Part shown: piece by piece, positions 41,401 to 56,400 of the stretch
Layout of the letters: the number at the start of each line of letters is the position of its first letter
Position numbering within the stretch: position 1 is the first letter of the stretch
Source of the DNA: Atopsyche davidsoni
Lineage: Eukaryota; Arthropoda; Insecta; Trichoptera; Hydrobiosidae
Length of the DNA stretch: 64,000 bases
Assembly: GCA_022113835.1 (NCBI GenBank)
Contig: JAILWY010000014.1
Coordinates: 2,976,001 to 3,040,000, forward strand
Direction: 5' to 3'
Notes under the pieces: model-generated
Told to the model about the DNA's origin: nothing
The model's input: only the letters and a program-made list of their open reading frames with translations
The model's database searches: none
Position numbers and translations under genes: made by a program

Positions 41401-44400
41401 ATGCAGGAGACCAACAACAATGACACCGATGCGAAGACGTTAGAAGATTCGGTTATGTTAGGTATACATATAAATATCTTGATATATTATTAACGTGATG
41501 ATATGCATACTTCGCGCGGGGTGCGGTCTCACCTGACCACAGGCGGAGACGTTATCAGTTTTCCTGATGATTATCACCCATGAGTGTGCACTGACAGGCA
41601 GATAGCACTAAAAATTACTCCAAGTGCACAAAATAATATATATATTTTCCTGTGATTTTATTAACTACGATCTACGAAAAGAAAGTTGCCGAACACTGAT
41701 CAAGTTTCAAAAACCGTTATCAAAAAATCTCCGGTCAACTATTTGGTTGATTCGATTTTGGTTAATTTCTGAAATCGATGCATAAATCATTTTCTTGTTT
41801 AATATTTTTATTACCGGAGCCGCTAGGCATAATTGAGGAAATTTACATGCGAGAATAAAACATTGATTGAATAAAACGAGTAAAATTGCATTTTTTTTGT
41901 AACTGAATTATAAAACCGCTGTACAAAATTAGGACAGTGAATCGATAGAAAGTATTTTTTTATTATTATTTAATAATACGAATAAAAAGCGAGTCTATAA
42001 AATACCTTGCGTATAGACGCAATCATGCCCCAGTTGTGTTTTACCTTTGATCGTGGAGACAATACATAATTAAATATATAAATAAAAACTCATTGTTTCA
42101 CACAGGTTTGAACCGAAGAAATCACGATCGACACAGGCGACATGAGACTTAATTAACTTGCTATACGTGTAATTTGCAAATATTTACAAGTGTCTATAAA
42201 TTGGGTATGGCTTTATGAGGACTATTACAGTAATAAAACCACGCATGCCTGGCCGTGGAAAAGTGGGGCGTCTATAGAAGTGGTCTCACGTAGTCTGACA
42301 CCTGATATTATTCAGTAAAAAAGACCTCCAGACGGGATATTGTGTCGTTTATACAAGTACATACGAAAACGCTGGACGCGGTCTCCATAACAAGGAGTAG
42401 CGACATAAAAAAAAATTATTTGTAAAAAAAACACTCTGAGGTATTGAATCGTCGATTTATGAATACTTTTACTAGCATCACGAAGTCTATTCCCTCTGGG
42501 TCTGCTTGACATCCCAGCATGTGTTCATTCGAATGGTATTACGCTAGTAAAGCAGTTATCGTAGTGGAGGCACGCAGATGGGTGGAGGTAGATTATCGGG
42601 ACAGATGTGGAGAGTAAATATATCTGGAGTCAGAGGTCTCTCAGATTATCCTCGGCGGTCGCGGGCTATTATTATAGAGCCAAATGTAGCCGGCGATTCG
42701 TTTTTTTTTGTGGACCGACTGGTTGGCGGACTACTAAATATAGAGTCAATGATTCACGAGACGAGCCTATAAGCATTGGAAATGTGGACCATGGTATATA
42801 CTTGAAGTATAGCTATAAGTAAATATTAAATAAAATATATTAATTAAGCGTTTTTACATCGGTGTTGTGACATAACTTTTCAAGGATTTTTCGTGTGAAT
42901 AGATTACCTTTTGTATAAGCGTTGTGTAGAAAGTAATATCGTAGAATAAATTAAACAAAGAGTAATTCGTTTGCAAGATTTATTTAACAGTACGAATATT
43001 TATTTAATAAATATGTGTGAAAAATGTTTTACAATGACAGGTGTCAATGATTTCCGTAAGTAAATAAATATTATTGTTAAGTGCCTCTCCTCAGAGGAGG
43101 TTGGCGAACATTTCAGTGAACACATACTCATTGCTGAGGCAGTGTTCATGGTTTTCCAAGGGAAAAATAGTGTAGTGAGTCCCCGGGACCTTCTACACCG
43201 CAGTTTTATATTATATTGCTGCTGCCCAATAGCATTATTATATAATCCTTTATACAAAGCTCTGTCGTATAGATCTGATACTCCATCTGCAGTAGGCTGC
43301 AGAGACAATAGCAGGAGTCCCCACCTGACAATTCCAAGTCTACAGCTGCATTTACACACGCTCAAGGTACAGAATGGGGAGAGCGGAATTTTTGTAATAC
43401 AACGAATATTTCAAACGATATCAATGCATTATTAATTACTTGCACGCCACATATATATAATGTGTAAGTAATCACCCTGTACATGTGTAAAATATGTTTT
43501 AAAATGACAGGTGTTAAAGATTTCTATAAGTGAATGCAAATGAAGGCAATAACACGGTTTCTAGTCTGGCGGAGCGCGACACCCATTTTAATTGTTATTG
43601 TTTATATCTCAGCAGTGATTCATGTGGTGAGTCAGGGAGACGGTGAAGAAGTGGCGGTGCCGTCAGCGACCGACCGCCGCGGAGAGCCCCAGGGTCGCGG
43701 GGTGGGCCGGGGGGCCAGGGGGGCCAGGGGGGCCAGGGGGGCCAGGGGGGCCAGGGGGGCCAGGGGGGCCAGGGAGGCCAGGGGGGGCCAGGGGGGTCAG
43801 GGGCGTGCTGGGGGGCCAGGGGCGTGCTGGGGGGCCAGGGGGTGGCTGCGTCACCGGCGACACGCACCCAGCGCTCCTACGGATTCTATAAACGTCTTGA
43901 ATTATCGAACTGCCGGAATGACGGCGGACTTTCTTCATATCTCGCGGGTGTACATGTGCCCAGACGATATATTTTTAGGCACACGCTGTATAGCAATTGC
44001 AATTACTCTGCCCTCTGCAAATTTGCAGAAGGAATAGCGAAGCCATTTGTCCTTGACTCTTGTTGCAGATGAGTCATCTTTATGTTTCGGGTTTCTCGAC
44101 TCGATCTAACGAAGACACGATAGAACTGTGGCGGGCTTAATAGGCTTTTCACACGGAATAGAACTGATTTTCTAGGCTATCGTGTGCTGGTAGTTTTATC
44201 GTTAAAACTACTGTAAAATGAGCAAGCCTGTCAGGGTGTTATTGTAAATATATTTAATGGTAAGAAAGCGTACTTGTTGATCACAATTGTATTGCGTATG
44301 AATCAATCACCTCGTATCTCAAATACACCTCGATGGCTGAAGAGTGCAGAATTATTAATAGTCATTGATACAAATTTGCTGGCGTCATTAAGTATATAGA

Positions 44401-47400
44401 CTTGAAGCATTCCGTATGTTCTATCAAGACTACGTTCTGAGTTTTTCCAGTTTACTTTAAACCATACTATGTACACAATAGACTTGTTTGGTAGGAAAAT
44501 TCAGAATTATTAAATATTTATCATTGGTTATGATGTGACATTTATTTGTTATATTTTATTGAACTAGATTCTTGGGTCGAGGCGGCACATTAGTAATAAA
44601 TCAATACCCAACAACCAACAGTCAAAACGCAGAACTTGACAGTTGACCGGTCAATTTCTTTGTAAGTATAAAAATTGACGAAGTTAACAATTGTCACCGA
44701 CGTTAATTGACGAGTGTCCACGGCCGATGATGATGATGATGATGATGATGGATCGCCCCGGTGCCGGGAGCGCGCTGCGGTTTGATTAATTTAATTAAAT
44801 CCCGGGAGCAGTTGATTACATTAATTTGAACAATAAAAAAAAAATGTAAATTGATTATGGAAACGAGGCTGTGATGGCTTCCAGCCGTCGCAGGCTCGGT
44901 CCGTTTTATTATCTTCCGAACGAGTGACGCGGATAAATGGCGGATTTTAAGAAATAAATTTTAAAAAAAAAGTTAATTAAGCGATGATAACGTGTGATAG
45001 CTGCTGCAGGCAAATATACTTGACCCATTACATTATCAGAGGCGATGACGTGAAGCCACAACAATCGTTATTCTCCGCTCCAATGAGTCAGATTGAATTT
45101 AATATATGCCGATATATAAATATATATTCAAATGGTACGATCGATTATACTATTAGTCTAAACGTTTTTTTTTATTTTATGTATCAAGTTAATAGTTATT
45201 TTATTTTAAAAATATATGGAAATGAGGCGACGATGGCTTGTAGCCGCTGCAGGCGGATGGACTTGACCCATTTCATTATCAGAGGCGATGGCGTAAAGCC
45301 ACAACAATCGATTAATTCCTCGCGAATGAGTCAGATTGGACAAATGACGCGACTTTACGGGGTCTTTGAAAAATTCTAAACGGCTGTTAAACACGGATGC
45401 TTTTATGCTTTTCGTAGAAAGTCAAAATAGCACATTATAGTGTGCTATTAAAATTTTGAACAATAAAAAAAAAGTGATTTTTCATTGCAGCTGCAAAAAC
45501 CACTTGGTGAGGAGGCGATTGTATTATATATACTAACACATAGAGGTGAAGATACCTGTGTAATAATTTATTATTAATTAAAATTGAAAGTTTACAATAA
45601 TATCTATCCTTTACATGATGAAACCGCATGTTGATAATTATTTGAGTATACATTTATAATAGAACATGCCGTGTGGCAGCAGTAGAACTGGAATTATCAG
45701 TTTTGACAGGATGTCACGGTGTGATAAAATTTATTATTTTTATTAAAGAATATTATAAAATTGCACGTTTTTTTTTAATTCAAATGAGCACGCAAGTAAG
45801 GTGAAAAATCACTTTTTTCATTTAATGTATTTTTTTGCACCTGTCAAAAAAAATTCTGTCTCCAATTCTTCAGATGTTCAATTTTAATATCTCAATGAAA
45901 CCGTCCTACTAAAAATAGTAAAAAAAACTATTGAATAATATTTTTAATTTAACATTAATCTGATATTCGATTAATGAGATTAGAGCAAGTTGATATCTCT
46001 TTTAATTTGATTTTTAATAGCAGTAAATAAATTATAACGATTGAACTGGGTTAGTATTTTTGTGGTCTGCTGCAAATAACCTTGTAAATATTGCAACAAG
46101 GTAATTCAATTTTTAATATTTTCCCTAATAACGCGGTTTCATAAAAAAAAAAAAAAACACCTTAGGTTAGTTTAGCTAATGAATCATCAATATTAATGAT
46201 AATGTAGCGGAGTGATTCACTGTTACTTCGGTTAGCTAATACGTGGCGTGCGTCGTCCGGGAGCTGTTCTCGCGCTCTGCTTTGTTACGAATGCAGAGCC
46301 GTACCATTCCCACATTAATTATTTTGAAAGTGAAACTGCCGACACGTACCGGTTGCAGCACATTCAATTGCCCGCATAACGCACTGTGACGTCACGGGCG
46401 GGCACGTGCCCGGCTGCCACTAGGGATGGGAACGGAGAAGAAACTATCGAAGCCAATGAATAATATTGACGACTCACGATAATGGGACAACACACCGCTT
46501 AACAAATTACGGTAGCAGATTTTTTTTTGTGATTTTCACTATAGTGAAACTACTTGGTTGCCATCCTGTACGTGAGGATGGTTGTACTTTGTTGAGGTGG
46601 TGGGGGCTCCTGGTTTGTATCAGATGCTAAACGCCAGAGCTTTGTAAGGAAAGGATTATTAAAGGACCCGGAGACTCACTATACTATTTCCCCCTTAGAA
46701 AACCACAAACACTGGCCCAGCATGAGTATATATAAGCTCAGTGAAATGTTCGCCAACCTCACTTGATTAAGAACATAAAACCAAGTACAACAATAAAAAA
46801 AAAAAAAAACTACATCCAAACTCGACACAGGCGTGGCGTAAATTACATTAGTTTGCTATTCACCTGCCGAGGCAAGAATCGCACAAAGAAAAGGTTTATT
46901 TTTTTCACCACTTCAAACCGATAAATAATTTAGCGTCACTACAATAATTGATCACGAAAAACGATTTCAGCACATTCGCAATATTCTCGCGGACGTGTGT
47001 GGGTCTTGTGAAAATTGTAGAAAAATATCTAAAATACTTTATCAACTACAAAAAAATACAATTTATTGATTGGTTGTGTTTTGCCGTGAATATTATATAT
47101 GGCCTTATAATAAATTGATCTGCGTGTATCGTTCTAAGCACGTGATGGTGGTGGGTCGCTTTTACACCTGTTGTGGTGGTCGTATTTGCAACCGGATTTC
47201 AGCTGGAGGTTTTCCGGTATATTTTCAGGATTACAAGCAATAGGCACTGTTACAACTGAAATAATGTTTACGCAGGATCACGACTGTGATTACAGACACC
47301 TTACAACGCCTAGGAGGAGGGGAATCCGAATCATTTCTGTTACTGACAGGGTAATCGATTCTAACCCAATTTTACGCTTCATTCGTAACGTGGAATTCGA

Positions 47401-50400
47401 AAACGTGTAGAGGGAGGTATAAAATTGCGATTTATTTGTACTATTACACAAAATTATAGTGACGTTAATATAGTGTTTCGGGTTGTAGCCTTTCCTACTT
47501 ACTGTGTATGGAGCCTTAAACACAAGGCATGCAATTGAATTGGTGCGTTTCTATGCGGGCAGTGAAGTCCTAAATGGAAATAAATGGCATACATAAGCCG
47601 TTATACCGTTTTGCTGCTTATTTAGATTAAAACGCATTAAAAAAATTACATTAAAATATTTATAGCTAATTAGGAAAATGATGTCATTTATAGAAATCCG
47701 TTAAAGTCATTACAAATAATTTGCGGTATTTATTCAAATGCCAAACCACACCAGGGATTTCCATTATAAAATTACAAACATTTGATGATTTCTAACCTTA
47801 CCCTAACAAGCTAATAAGCAATTATTGCAAACTTAAAATAAAAATTATCAATTCAATAACATCTGCGCAATAATGCCTTAACTTAAAAGCTGCCTATACA
47901 CTGCGACACAACCGGCAACGACACATATACTGAAACAATTTTAAGGAATTCTGAATGGTTTTGTTATTTATCGATATAATCTTAATAGTAGATAATTTTC
48001 CTATTCGTGACATCAGAAAATTGTTTTGCAATATAATGACTCATATATCTTATGACTTTTTACTTACTCACTGGGTTTTTATGTTTGAAATAAAACAATT
48101 ATATATCCCTAAAAAAATAGTTCTCAAAACAAATAAAAAAGTATTATCTGTAAATTTGGGCAATTCATATTAATGGTGATATTAATATCAATTAACAAAT
48201 GGTGAATATTCGTCGCAATTTAGGAATACGAATGTATCACATGTAAACGTAATAATTAAATTAAAAATAATAAAAAAAAAACTGTCATTAAGCATATATT
48301 TTTAAGACAATTGAATCTAAATGACGCTCACAAAATTATAATTTACTCTTTTTGATATTAATTATGGAAGTAATTTATCGTTTTTTTGTGTCGATGAAAA
48401 CTACAGGGTAGAATTTGAACCACCCATTTTAACCTGTATTAACGAAACATCAGATATGTTCACAATAAGAAATACCGAAAATGTTGACACAACAGTTGTT
48501 AGCTAAGTATTCGAGGTAAATAAAACGCACGCAATGAATGCATTGCAGAAGCTAGAAAAAATAAAACATCGGTGTTGCAATACACTGCACCTAAACAAAC
48601 TTGCATATTAAAAACAATAAAAAAAATATATAAGCACAGAAAATACAACAAATATAAAAAAAAAAAAACAAACACAATACACAATTAAAGATCTGTCAAA
48701 TGAAATTTAAAATATTTATTTTTGAATATTCAATAAATTTACACATACAGGTATATTGTGCATCCAAAGTTTTCGATTCACACGCGTTTGATAATTGTTT
48801 GATTACTTCCTCTTAAGCCGTGATCTATGTGAATGACTAAACGCATGAATAATAATCTAAATTTATTCAACTCATTCTCAAAGCGCAGATGTACTGTTCA
48901 TTGATAAGCTAAAAATAGGCCAATGAGATATGCGATCTTCAGTGCACATGCACTCGGGCAAATCGCATATCTCTGCATCTTCCGCACCAGTACTACAAAT
49001 TACTTTAATTATCAAAGATAAAATAGTATGGTCACCCTGTTGCAACTTCGTTTGGCCGGTGCGCCCCAAAGAGACACGGAATCACTACATTTTTGGCGAT
49101 GAATTAAAAGTAAAATGTTGACATCAAATATGTGCTTTAACTGATACCACGATTTTTTTTTATTTCTTGCAAGTTATTTCTGATGTCTTACACATTTTTA
49201 CACGAGGTTATTTTAAGGGAAATGGATACAGCTTGTGGACGTCATTACTCTGCATCATCAGAGCCGAGATTCGTGAGTCGGCTTCCTGTCACTTAACACG
49301 CGTTTGATTGATGTCGGTGCTCATAGTCGTTTGTGCAACTCAAATCATGTAAAGGATGCGATCGAGACGTGACAGATTCGTGCTATGCGTATTGCTTACT
49401 AAACTACACGAAAGTAGTCGAAAGAACATCAAAAGGAGTTTTTAAAACTTGTGTAAACACGCCTTTTTGACAGGAAGTGTATTATTGAGTTTAAAAATAT
49501 TAAAGATCCAACGAGTACGTCCCTGAATTATTATACACGGTGGTATACATTTTTACTTGCTTACGATTAGTTCGCCAACTTTTTAGGTTGGCATTTTCAA
49601 AAAATATTTAAGATCCTTCAGAGAAAACTTGTGCCTATTTCAACTCTTAATAAATGCCTTGTATCGAAAACTTAATTAAACAAATTATCTCCCATGATAA
49701 CTTCTCTGGTCACGTCTCCAAATTAACGGGTCGTAACTCAGTCGACGAACAGCCCAATAAACTATTCATTTATTTTTTAACTGATTTAAATCAACTGTCA
49801 TTCAGCATTCACATTAAACCAACAAAGGATAAACTGTGGCATTGTTCCTTGCATTGTGCTTCTGGCATTGGGTCGACGATGGAGCGCTTATCTCACACAA
49901 TGCTTATTTTGACACGTACCAATTTCACATACTACCTTCATAATTTGCCACCGTCAACAAACACTTGGTAATGGGAAAGTGACGATCGATATTATAGAAA
50001 GTTGGTGACCATTTCATTAAATACATATTTATCCATTTTTCTTACTTGTTCGGCTGTACTTCCTAATTCCATTGACTGACGTAAATTCTGCATCCAAACA
50101 AATTTAAATGATATATCAAAGTACGTGTTTTCTTGCGCATTTTGATGATAACCCAGAATTTATTTTACTGATAAATTTTCGAGTATTTCGTGTTTTCCCT
50201 GTCTACTTTAGAAATTTAACTCGAGGGTCACAGTGTAAGTTACGTCACGGTGGTCAGCAACTGCGGCAGCCAGTGGCGCTAGCAGACGCAAGAAAAATTC
50301 AAAATACACACGGGGAAGATTATTAAGGTTAGGGCATTATTTCTCTAATAAATATCGGGGGACAGTGTCAGGGAACAAGTAACGTGTGGTGACCCCAGGG

Positions 50401-53400
50401 TTCTCGCCACATTCCGCCTTGGGCCGAGAAGGGGACAATGGACGCGTCTCTCGAGGTTCCTGTCAAAACATCGCGAGTCGCGTGCCCGTTTTGTTTTATT
50501 TCGATATTCACGGCGGAATGCATTTTGCTTTGCTTGTATTTTAAAAAACATGTTTGGATGTTTTTACTTTTCTGATAGTGTATGAGATTCCGGCGAAGAT
50601 AAAACACGTAACTAAAAAATTGGCCATATATGTTTTTTATGTTATTTTATAAACGCACGAAACTGTAGTAATCATTTCACACTTTACTAATGCACTTATA
50701 TATCTTTTAATATTTACAGAAGTTTTTTAAATGGGTATAATACTTTATAGGCTAATAAATAATCGAATTATGACAATAAAAAAAAATCATAAAGCTGTTT
50801 ATACATAGTGAGATGCCATCTTCATAGATTTGTTCACCGAAACGTCGGAGGACTGACAACTTTATGCAGATCAGCACCCAAAAAACAAATCATCTAATAA
50901 CAATGGCGGCCAAAACTTACAAAAATACCTAAAATCGTTTTTGATATTTATTTTCTAAAAAAAAAAAAACATTTTTAGAAAATAAATGTAAAGTCATTAT
51001 TGAGATGTTTTATTTCATTTGTGTGTGTGTGTCTAATTTTTATATTTACGTGTAATAAATATTTATTTAAAAATATTTAAGAAATTCAATATTTTTGACA
51101 GAGAGTACTTGGTGGAATTCCATTTTAATATTTTTGAGTAAAATACATGAGTGATTTTCCACATGTTCGTTTTTATTTGTGACCGGTTTCGTCAACCTTT
51201 CACGTTGGCGAAATCTGTTTGATAATGCTGTACTGTATCTGTTTGATAAATGTTTGATATAAAATTCTTTGACACCTTGGAGACATGAGTGCATCGCGGA
51301 GTGCACAAGCTCCAGGTGGAACATGGCCACAAGGCCAGCTCGAAGAGTCCACCTTGGTGTCCAAGGAAGCTGACGCAATCGATACTTATGAATTAGAATT
51401 CCCTGAAAGCCTCACGTGACGCCTGAAATCTTTCAGAAAATCAATCTCGACTTGAATATTATGTTATTTGATTTTCCATCGCATTGCATTCGATTCCGAT
51501 TACATAATCAACTCATTCAACTGAATCAATTTTACGGTTATGCTAATGATTAGTCGCCGACATGTGATTAATAGTTACGCAGTTACTTGATCGTCCGATT
51601 GACATGATTGTATGATTTTTCATTGGCTTGTTAAAATACATATATATAAAAAAAACCGAACTTGATTTTCAACGAATTGATTTGTGTATACAATTTATTA
51701 CAACAATATCCGACTATGAAGAAATTCGATTGCAATTACCACAGAAGCGAATTGCGATTATTGATAGTATTATTAAGTTTGATTTCGCCCAATCATGACT
51801 ACACTCTCGCAGGAGCATTGACCTCTATATTCAGCAGATACGAATAACAATGGACCCAATGATGAACCTTCTTATTGCACGTTTAGAGGATGCACCAGGT
51901 CAAGACCGCCCACGCGTGGCTGTCTCTGAAGGAAACGATCGTAACAATAAGAGAGCACGTTATTAAAAAAAATCATAAGGCCTACTTCTTTTTTATATAT
52001 AAGGTTGATTATTATAAATTAAACCAGTCTGTCGTGGAAGGAATAACGATGTCCGAGGGGTTACCCCATGGGTAAATTATACCAGTCGCCCCCGACTCCA
52101 TCGCGGTACAGCTGACGGATGCTCATGCGGGCCAAGATGACGACCGTGCCCGAGGAATGCCAGACCAGCGCCCGGGGTGACCACAATTAACTCAGCCGTA
52201 ACGGGACAGCGGCACCGAAAATTTAAATTAAATACTTCGTGAGTAATTGCACGTTCATTTCTCGAACGCCGCTGCAGCCCACTGAGGTTGACAGGTTATT
52301 ATAGATGCGACTACACGAGCGAGTTATTACTTAACTACTCAGCGAGGTTTTGAGTTAGTGTATACAAAGAAATCACAGTTTAAATACAGCCAAAAAACCT
52401 TACGGTTAAACTATAGATACACGGCTTCTGACCGTGTGAGTACGAGCACGTTTATACCTGCCAGAGCTAGGTCAACTTCTACTTTCTCGTGGTGGTTGGT
52501 GGGTATCTGGGTCAAGTAATGGAGCAACCCCAACTCATCACAATCCCTTGAAAAATAACCGCAAAGACTCGCCCTTCCCAGGTTGTTGGATAAACGGATA
52601 TAGCTTCGTCCGACAAGACGAGCTGCCCTTCTTGAATAGGAAAGTGAGGTTTTTATTATCAGAATTACGCGTCACATTAGTAATAGAACCTGTGAGTCAA
52701 TTTATACTTTAACATAATTCAAAATAAATACTACACTTACATTGATAACGGTTGGCAAGCAAGCACACTAACCATCAAACCACGAGGCGGTACATGTTCG
52801 TAAAGTATTTTATGAAAATGCAGTAGAAGTTATTATCCTGAATATTATATATATATATCGAATGGTGTTCAAGCAAGTGTGCGTACTATTCAACCAAAGG
52901 TGTTAAGCTTGCGATATAAGTGACAACCGAGTGTTAATTAGCCAATAGCGTTCTGCTTTGTATTGTTTAGTTAGGCTAAAGCATAAAAAAAACACCTACA
53001 ATAAAGAGATGCTATTGAATAATTACAAATCGATCGCAAGTTGTGTCGCTGCGTGTGTAGCCGACTTGGTATCACCGATTTTGGAGGAGCACGGTATAAG
53101 CAAAGAAATAACTCTGATGTGGAGTAGTGACGATGTTGAAGGTCCAGGAAGGCTCTGTCGCCAAGAAGTCTAGCTTGAAGATCCAGTCAACCCATCATGA
53201 TGCATCGATTACTTCAATCTGCGTCATGCGATGAGCGCAAACATTAATAGGTTACGTCATATTTAATTTCAAATTAAAAGCAATTTATATGCAACGTTAC
53301 ACATCGCATAAGCAACGTCGATTCCATAAAAAATAATACATCCCATTGAGTAAATAATGGAAAAGTATATACAATCATCTCGTAATGGAATTTAAAGTGT

Positions 53401-56400
53401 TTAAGCTGCTATTTATTGTTATCATTTTATATTCAATGGATAAAACTGCATGCTTAGATTTTTAACTCATGTGCTGCTTATAATCATTACTACTCTAAAT
53501 ATATATATATATATATATTTAAAATAAAACCAAATATTTGTAAACCAGAGTGTAGCAGATAGCAAGCTTTTGCACAAGAAAATTTCAAATGTCAAAACAT
53601 TTTGTGACATTTCCGGTGGCTTTATTTTAGAAACTAGTTCACTGCACTAGCTTTTATTTTTTTTGAAAACATTTTTTTAAAGAAAAGTCTAATTTGTGAT
53701 AAAATTGAGTATTAAATTACAAGGTACCTCCGGAAAATTCACCTCGGAATTTTGGTCACCTCACGAGAAATTGTTCATACGAAAATATTACTGTAAAAAC
53801 AAAGTATATTTTATAATGCTCGTGTACTACAGTATGTATCATACATACCAGGTGTGACCAACCAGTGACTCGCGATTTACCACTATTACATGTAACTTTC
53901 TTTTATTGTTGTTTTTTTTGTATTGTAGTATGTAAAAAAAATATGTGTATGCACTTACATTAACATGCATGGCAATTCTTCTATTATTATGTTAAACACA
54001 AACCATACTAATTTATGTTTATATATATATATTTCGAGTCTAAAAAGATAGGACAACCCTGACGTGCACGAACATAATTGTTGCGGCCACGTAATGTAGT
54101 TTTTATGTCGAAATGTCTGGATACGGTGGAAGACTGATTGCTTAATAATTCCGTACAAGACTCATTAGCAACAATATTTACATTAGTAAGAAAGCGTTGA
54201 CAGAACTTTCATAAAGTCATTGCTTTCTTATGCAATTGTTTAAGTCTAACATGTACTTGTCAACATAGCCGGGAAAGGTAATAACACTTTCAAATGCAAT
54301 TCATCAAAGCGTTTATTTTTTTTTTAGTCCGGGTAGCTGTATGTACGAAAAACAAATCGACCCACATCGTATATTTTATATCAGATCAAACGATAATATT
54401 TCAACTGTTATAAATGATTTTAAATGAAAAGTTGACGATGTGATTTATTGGAAAAAATACAAAGGCTAAGGTAGTATCGTTTATTTTGTTTTTATCGAGT
54501 GTTTGAAGAGAGCCAGACGGCGTCACGTTTTCCTCAGTAATGTAGGCATATTAGAAGACATTCTGATAGTAATCGACTTTACCGTTCCGAAAAGCATTCA
54601 GGGGGTCACGAGTGAGATAAGTTGAAAATATATAAGTGCTGCAACCCAAACTGAACGTAGAATATATAATATAAAATGGTAATGTATATATTTAGCTTAA
54701 CGACATCCATGCCGGATAACACACCAACTCTAAATAGCCGCGTACAAAATTACACCAGAAAATAACTTACAGCGTTTTTACAGCTGTTACTAAACACTTC
54801 TCAGTATTTTTATATTTTGACTATGATATGAATTAGTAGTTATTTTGACAACATAAAAATTAAACTATTTTTTATTATATTATAATATAAGCAACACCAA
54901 TATCAATAAAGATGTTTTGCTCCATATAAGCACCGTCACAAAAGAACATTCAATATCAATAAAATAATTATAGATAACATTCTATAATAACCATTTGGTT
55001 GTAAGGCTTCGTTTGATCTTATAATATAGAAGTTTTATCATAATATATGTATTAAGCGTCCTAAATATATAAAAAAAATCCATAAGAAGTATTCACCAGA
55101 CGACAGACATATTGCATAGTGTAAAGCGTTGCTGCGACTTCGCAGAAAAATTGGTGTAAAGCGCTACACACTTTAAAATTACTTTTGCTTAAAAATGTAT
55201 ATTATTGTAATATTAAATATTTTTATGGTTTTTATATTTTGGCACATTGTTTTCGTTTTGTTTGTTTGGTTATACAAAAAACAACAGTACGTTCAAAAAT
55301 ATTTTAATGCATTTGAGTGATTCCGGGCGTGATTCGTGAACGCGTTTTAGAGGTTAAGCCGGGTATTATCTCGGCTCCGGGCTCGTGTCGCGGTTTTGCA
55401 AACCTCTGTTAGTATTGCGCACCTGACGAGCACCGTGATGGTACATATCCTGTCAATTGGAACCGGAAATCCGACACCGTGGTCAAAAGACCGAGGGAGA
55501 TCCTCTCGTGAGGAGTGGCAGACGCTAAAGCGCACTAAACGCGTAGCAACATAACTGACAACCTACCAATAAATTGCACCGTGTGTAGCTCATGAATTGG
55601 AGTTGTAGCTTGGACAACCAAGACGCTACTATGCGAAGAAGTGTGGCTATATAGGATAATCATTAAAATGCGAGTACTCCTGACGTTGGTAAAGAAGCGG
55701 AAGGTCTTCTATTTTGGCCACATTTTTCGTCCAAGGAAAAATGGGCATTGGGAGAAGGAAGTTTAGGCGGCCAAAGGATAGAAATATGTTCGATGAAATG
55801 GTCAACAAAGGCATCAGAAGAAGACGCCATAACAATGCATGCATACCACAGTTGATATTATGATGGGGGCACGCGTTGGTCTATCAAGTGGTCTTCGTGG
55901 CTAAGCTATATTTAGCAATATTAAAACGCGAATGCGGCCCTGCACCGGGTAATCAATGAGCACACAACTCCGTGTACACACTGGGAACAGAATGACCGAA
56001 AATATCGAGTGAGATTCTCTGGTCAGATTGCTCTTCGTGGCAACTTCGGTCTACAGTTATCTCTCGGAATGGTGCATACAGGTTTACGCCGCGGACTCGG
56101 CTGGCCCGCACGGACTGGAGACAAAAAAACTATATTTATATCGCGGCAGTGAAAAAATACTAGTCAGGTTCATTTGAGAATGAATACTATATCACAATTT
56201 GTGTTGCAAACATTTTTACACCGATCAAAGGGAAAATAGAGAAATCCACGTAAGCGCCACACCTTGTAAGCCTCACTACCTGCGCGCAGGGTCAATGGGA
56301 TAGCACATACCGTATTGTAGGCATAAACCTAAGAACTAATGTAAATAAACCAAAATAAAATAAATCATCTTGAAATCATCAAATAGTGACGATAGTGCGA

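Noticed and set aside
43534..44037. ORFs on both strands with collagen-like Gly-Pro-Pro or Gly-Ala-Arg repeats
   Set aside because: They come from a 9-bp minisatellite, which keeps all frames open. There are no flanking coding features, and the region is inside a myosin intron.
52070..52240. GC-rich patch that might be an exon or LINE fragment
   Set aside because: No frame gives a recognised motif, and no convincing splice sites were seen on either strand.
55320..55560. GC-richer block before the RTE-like fragment
   Set aside because: It could belong to the same LINE, but no motif supports this, so it was not annotated as coding.
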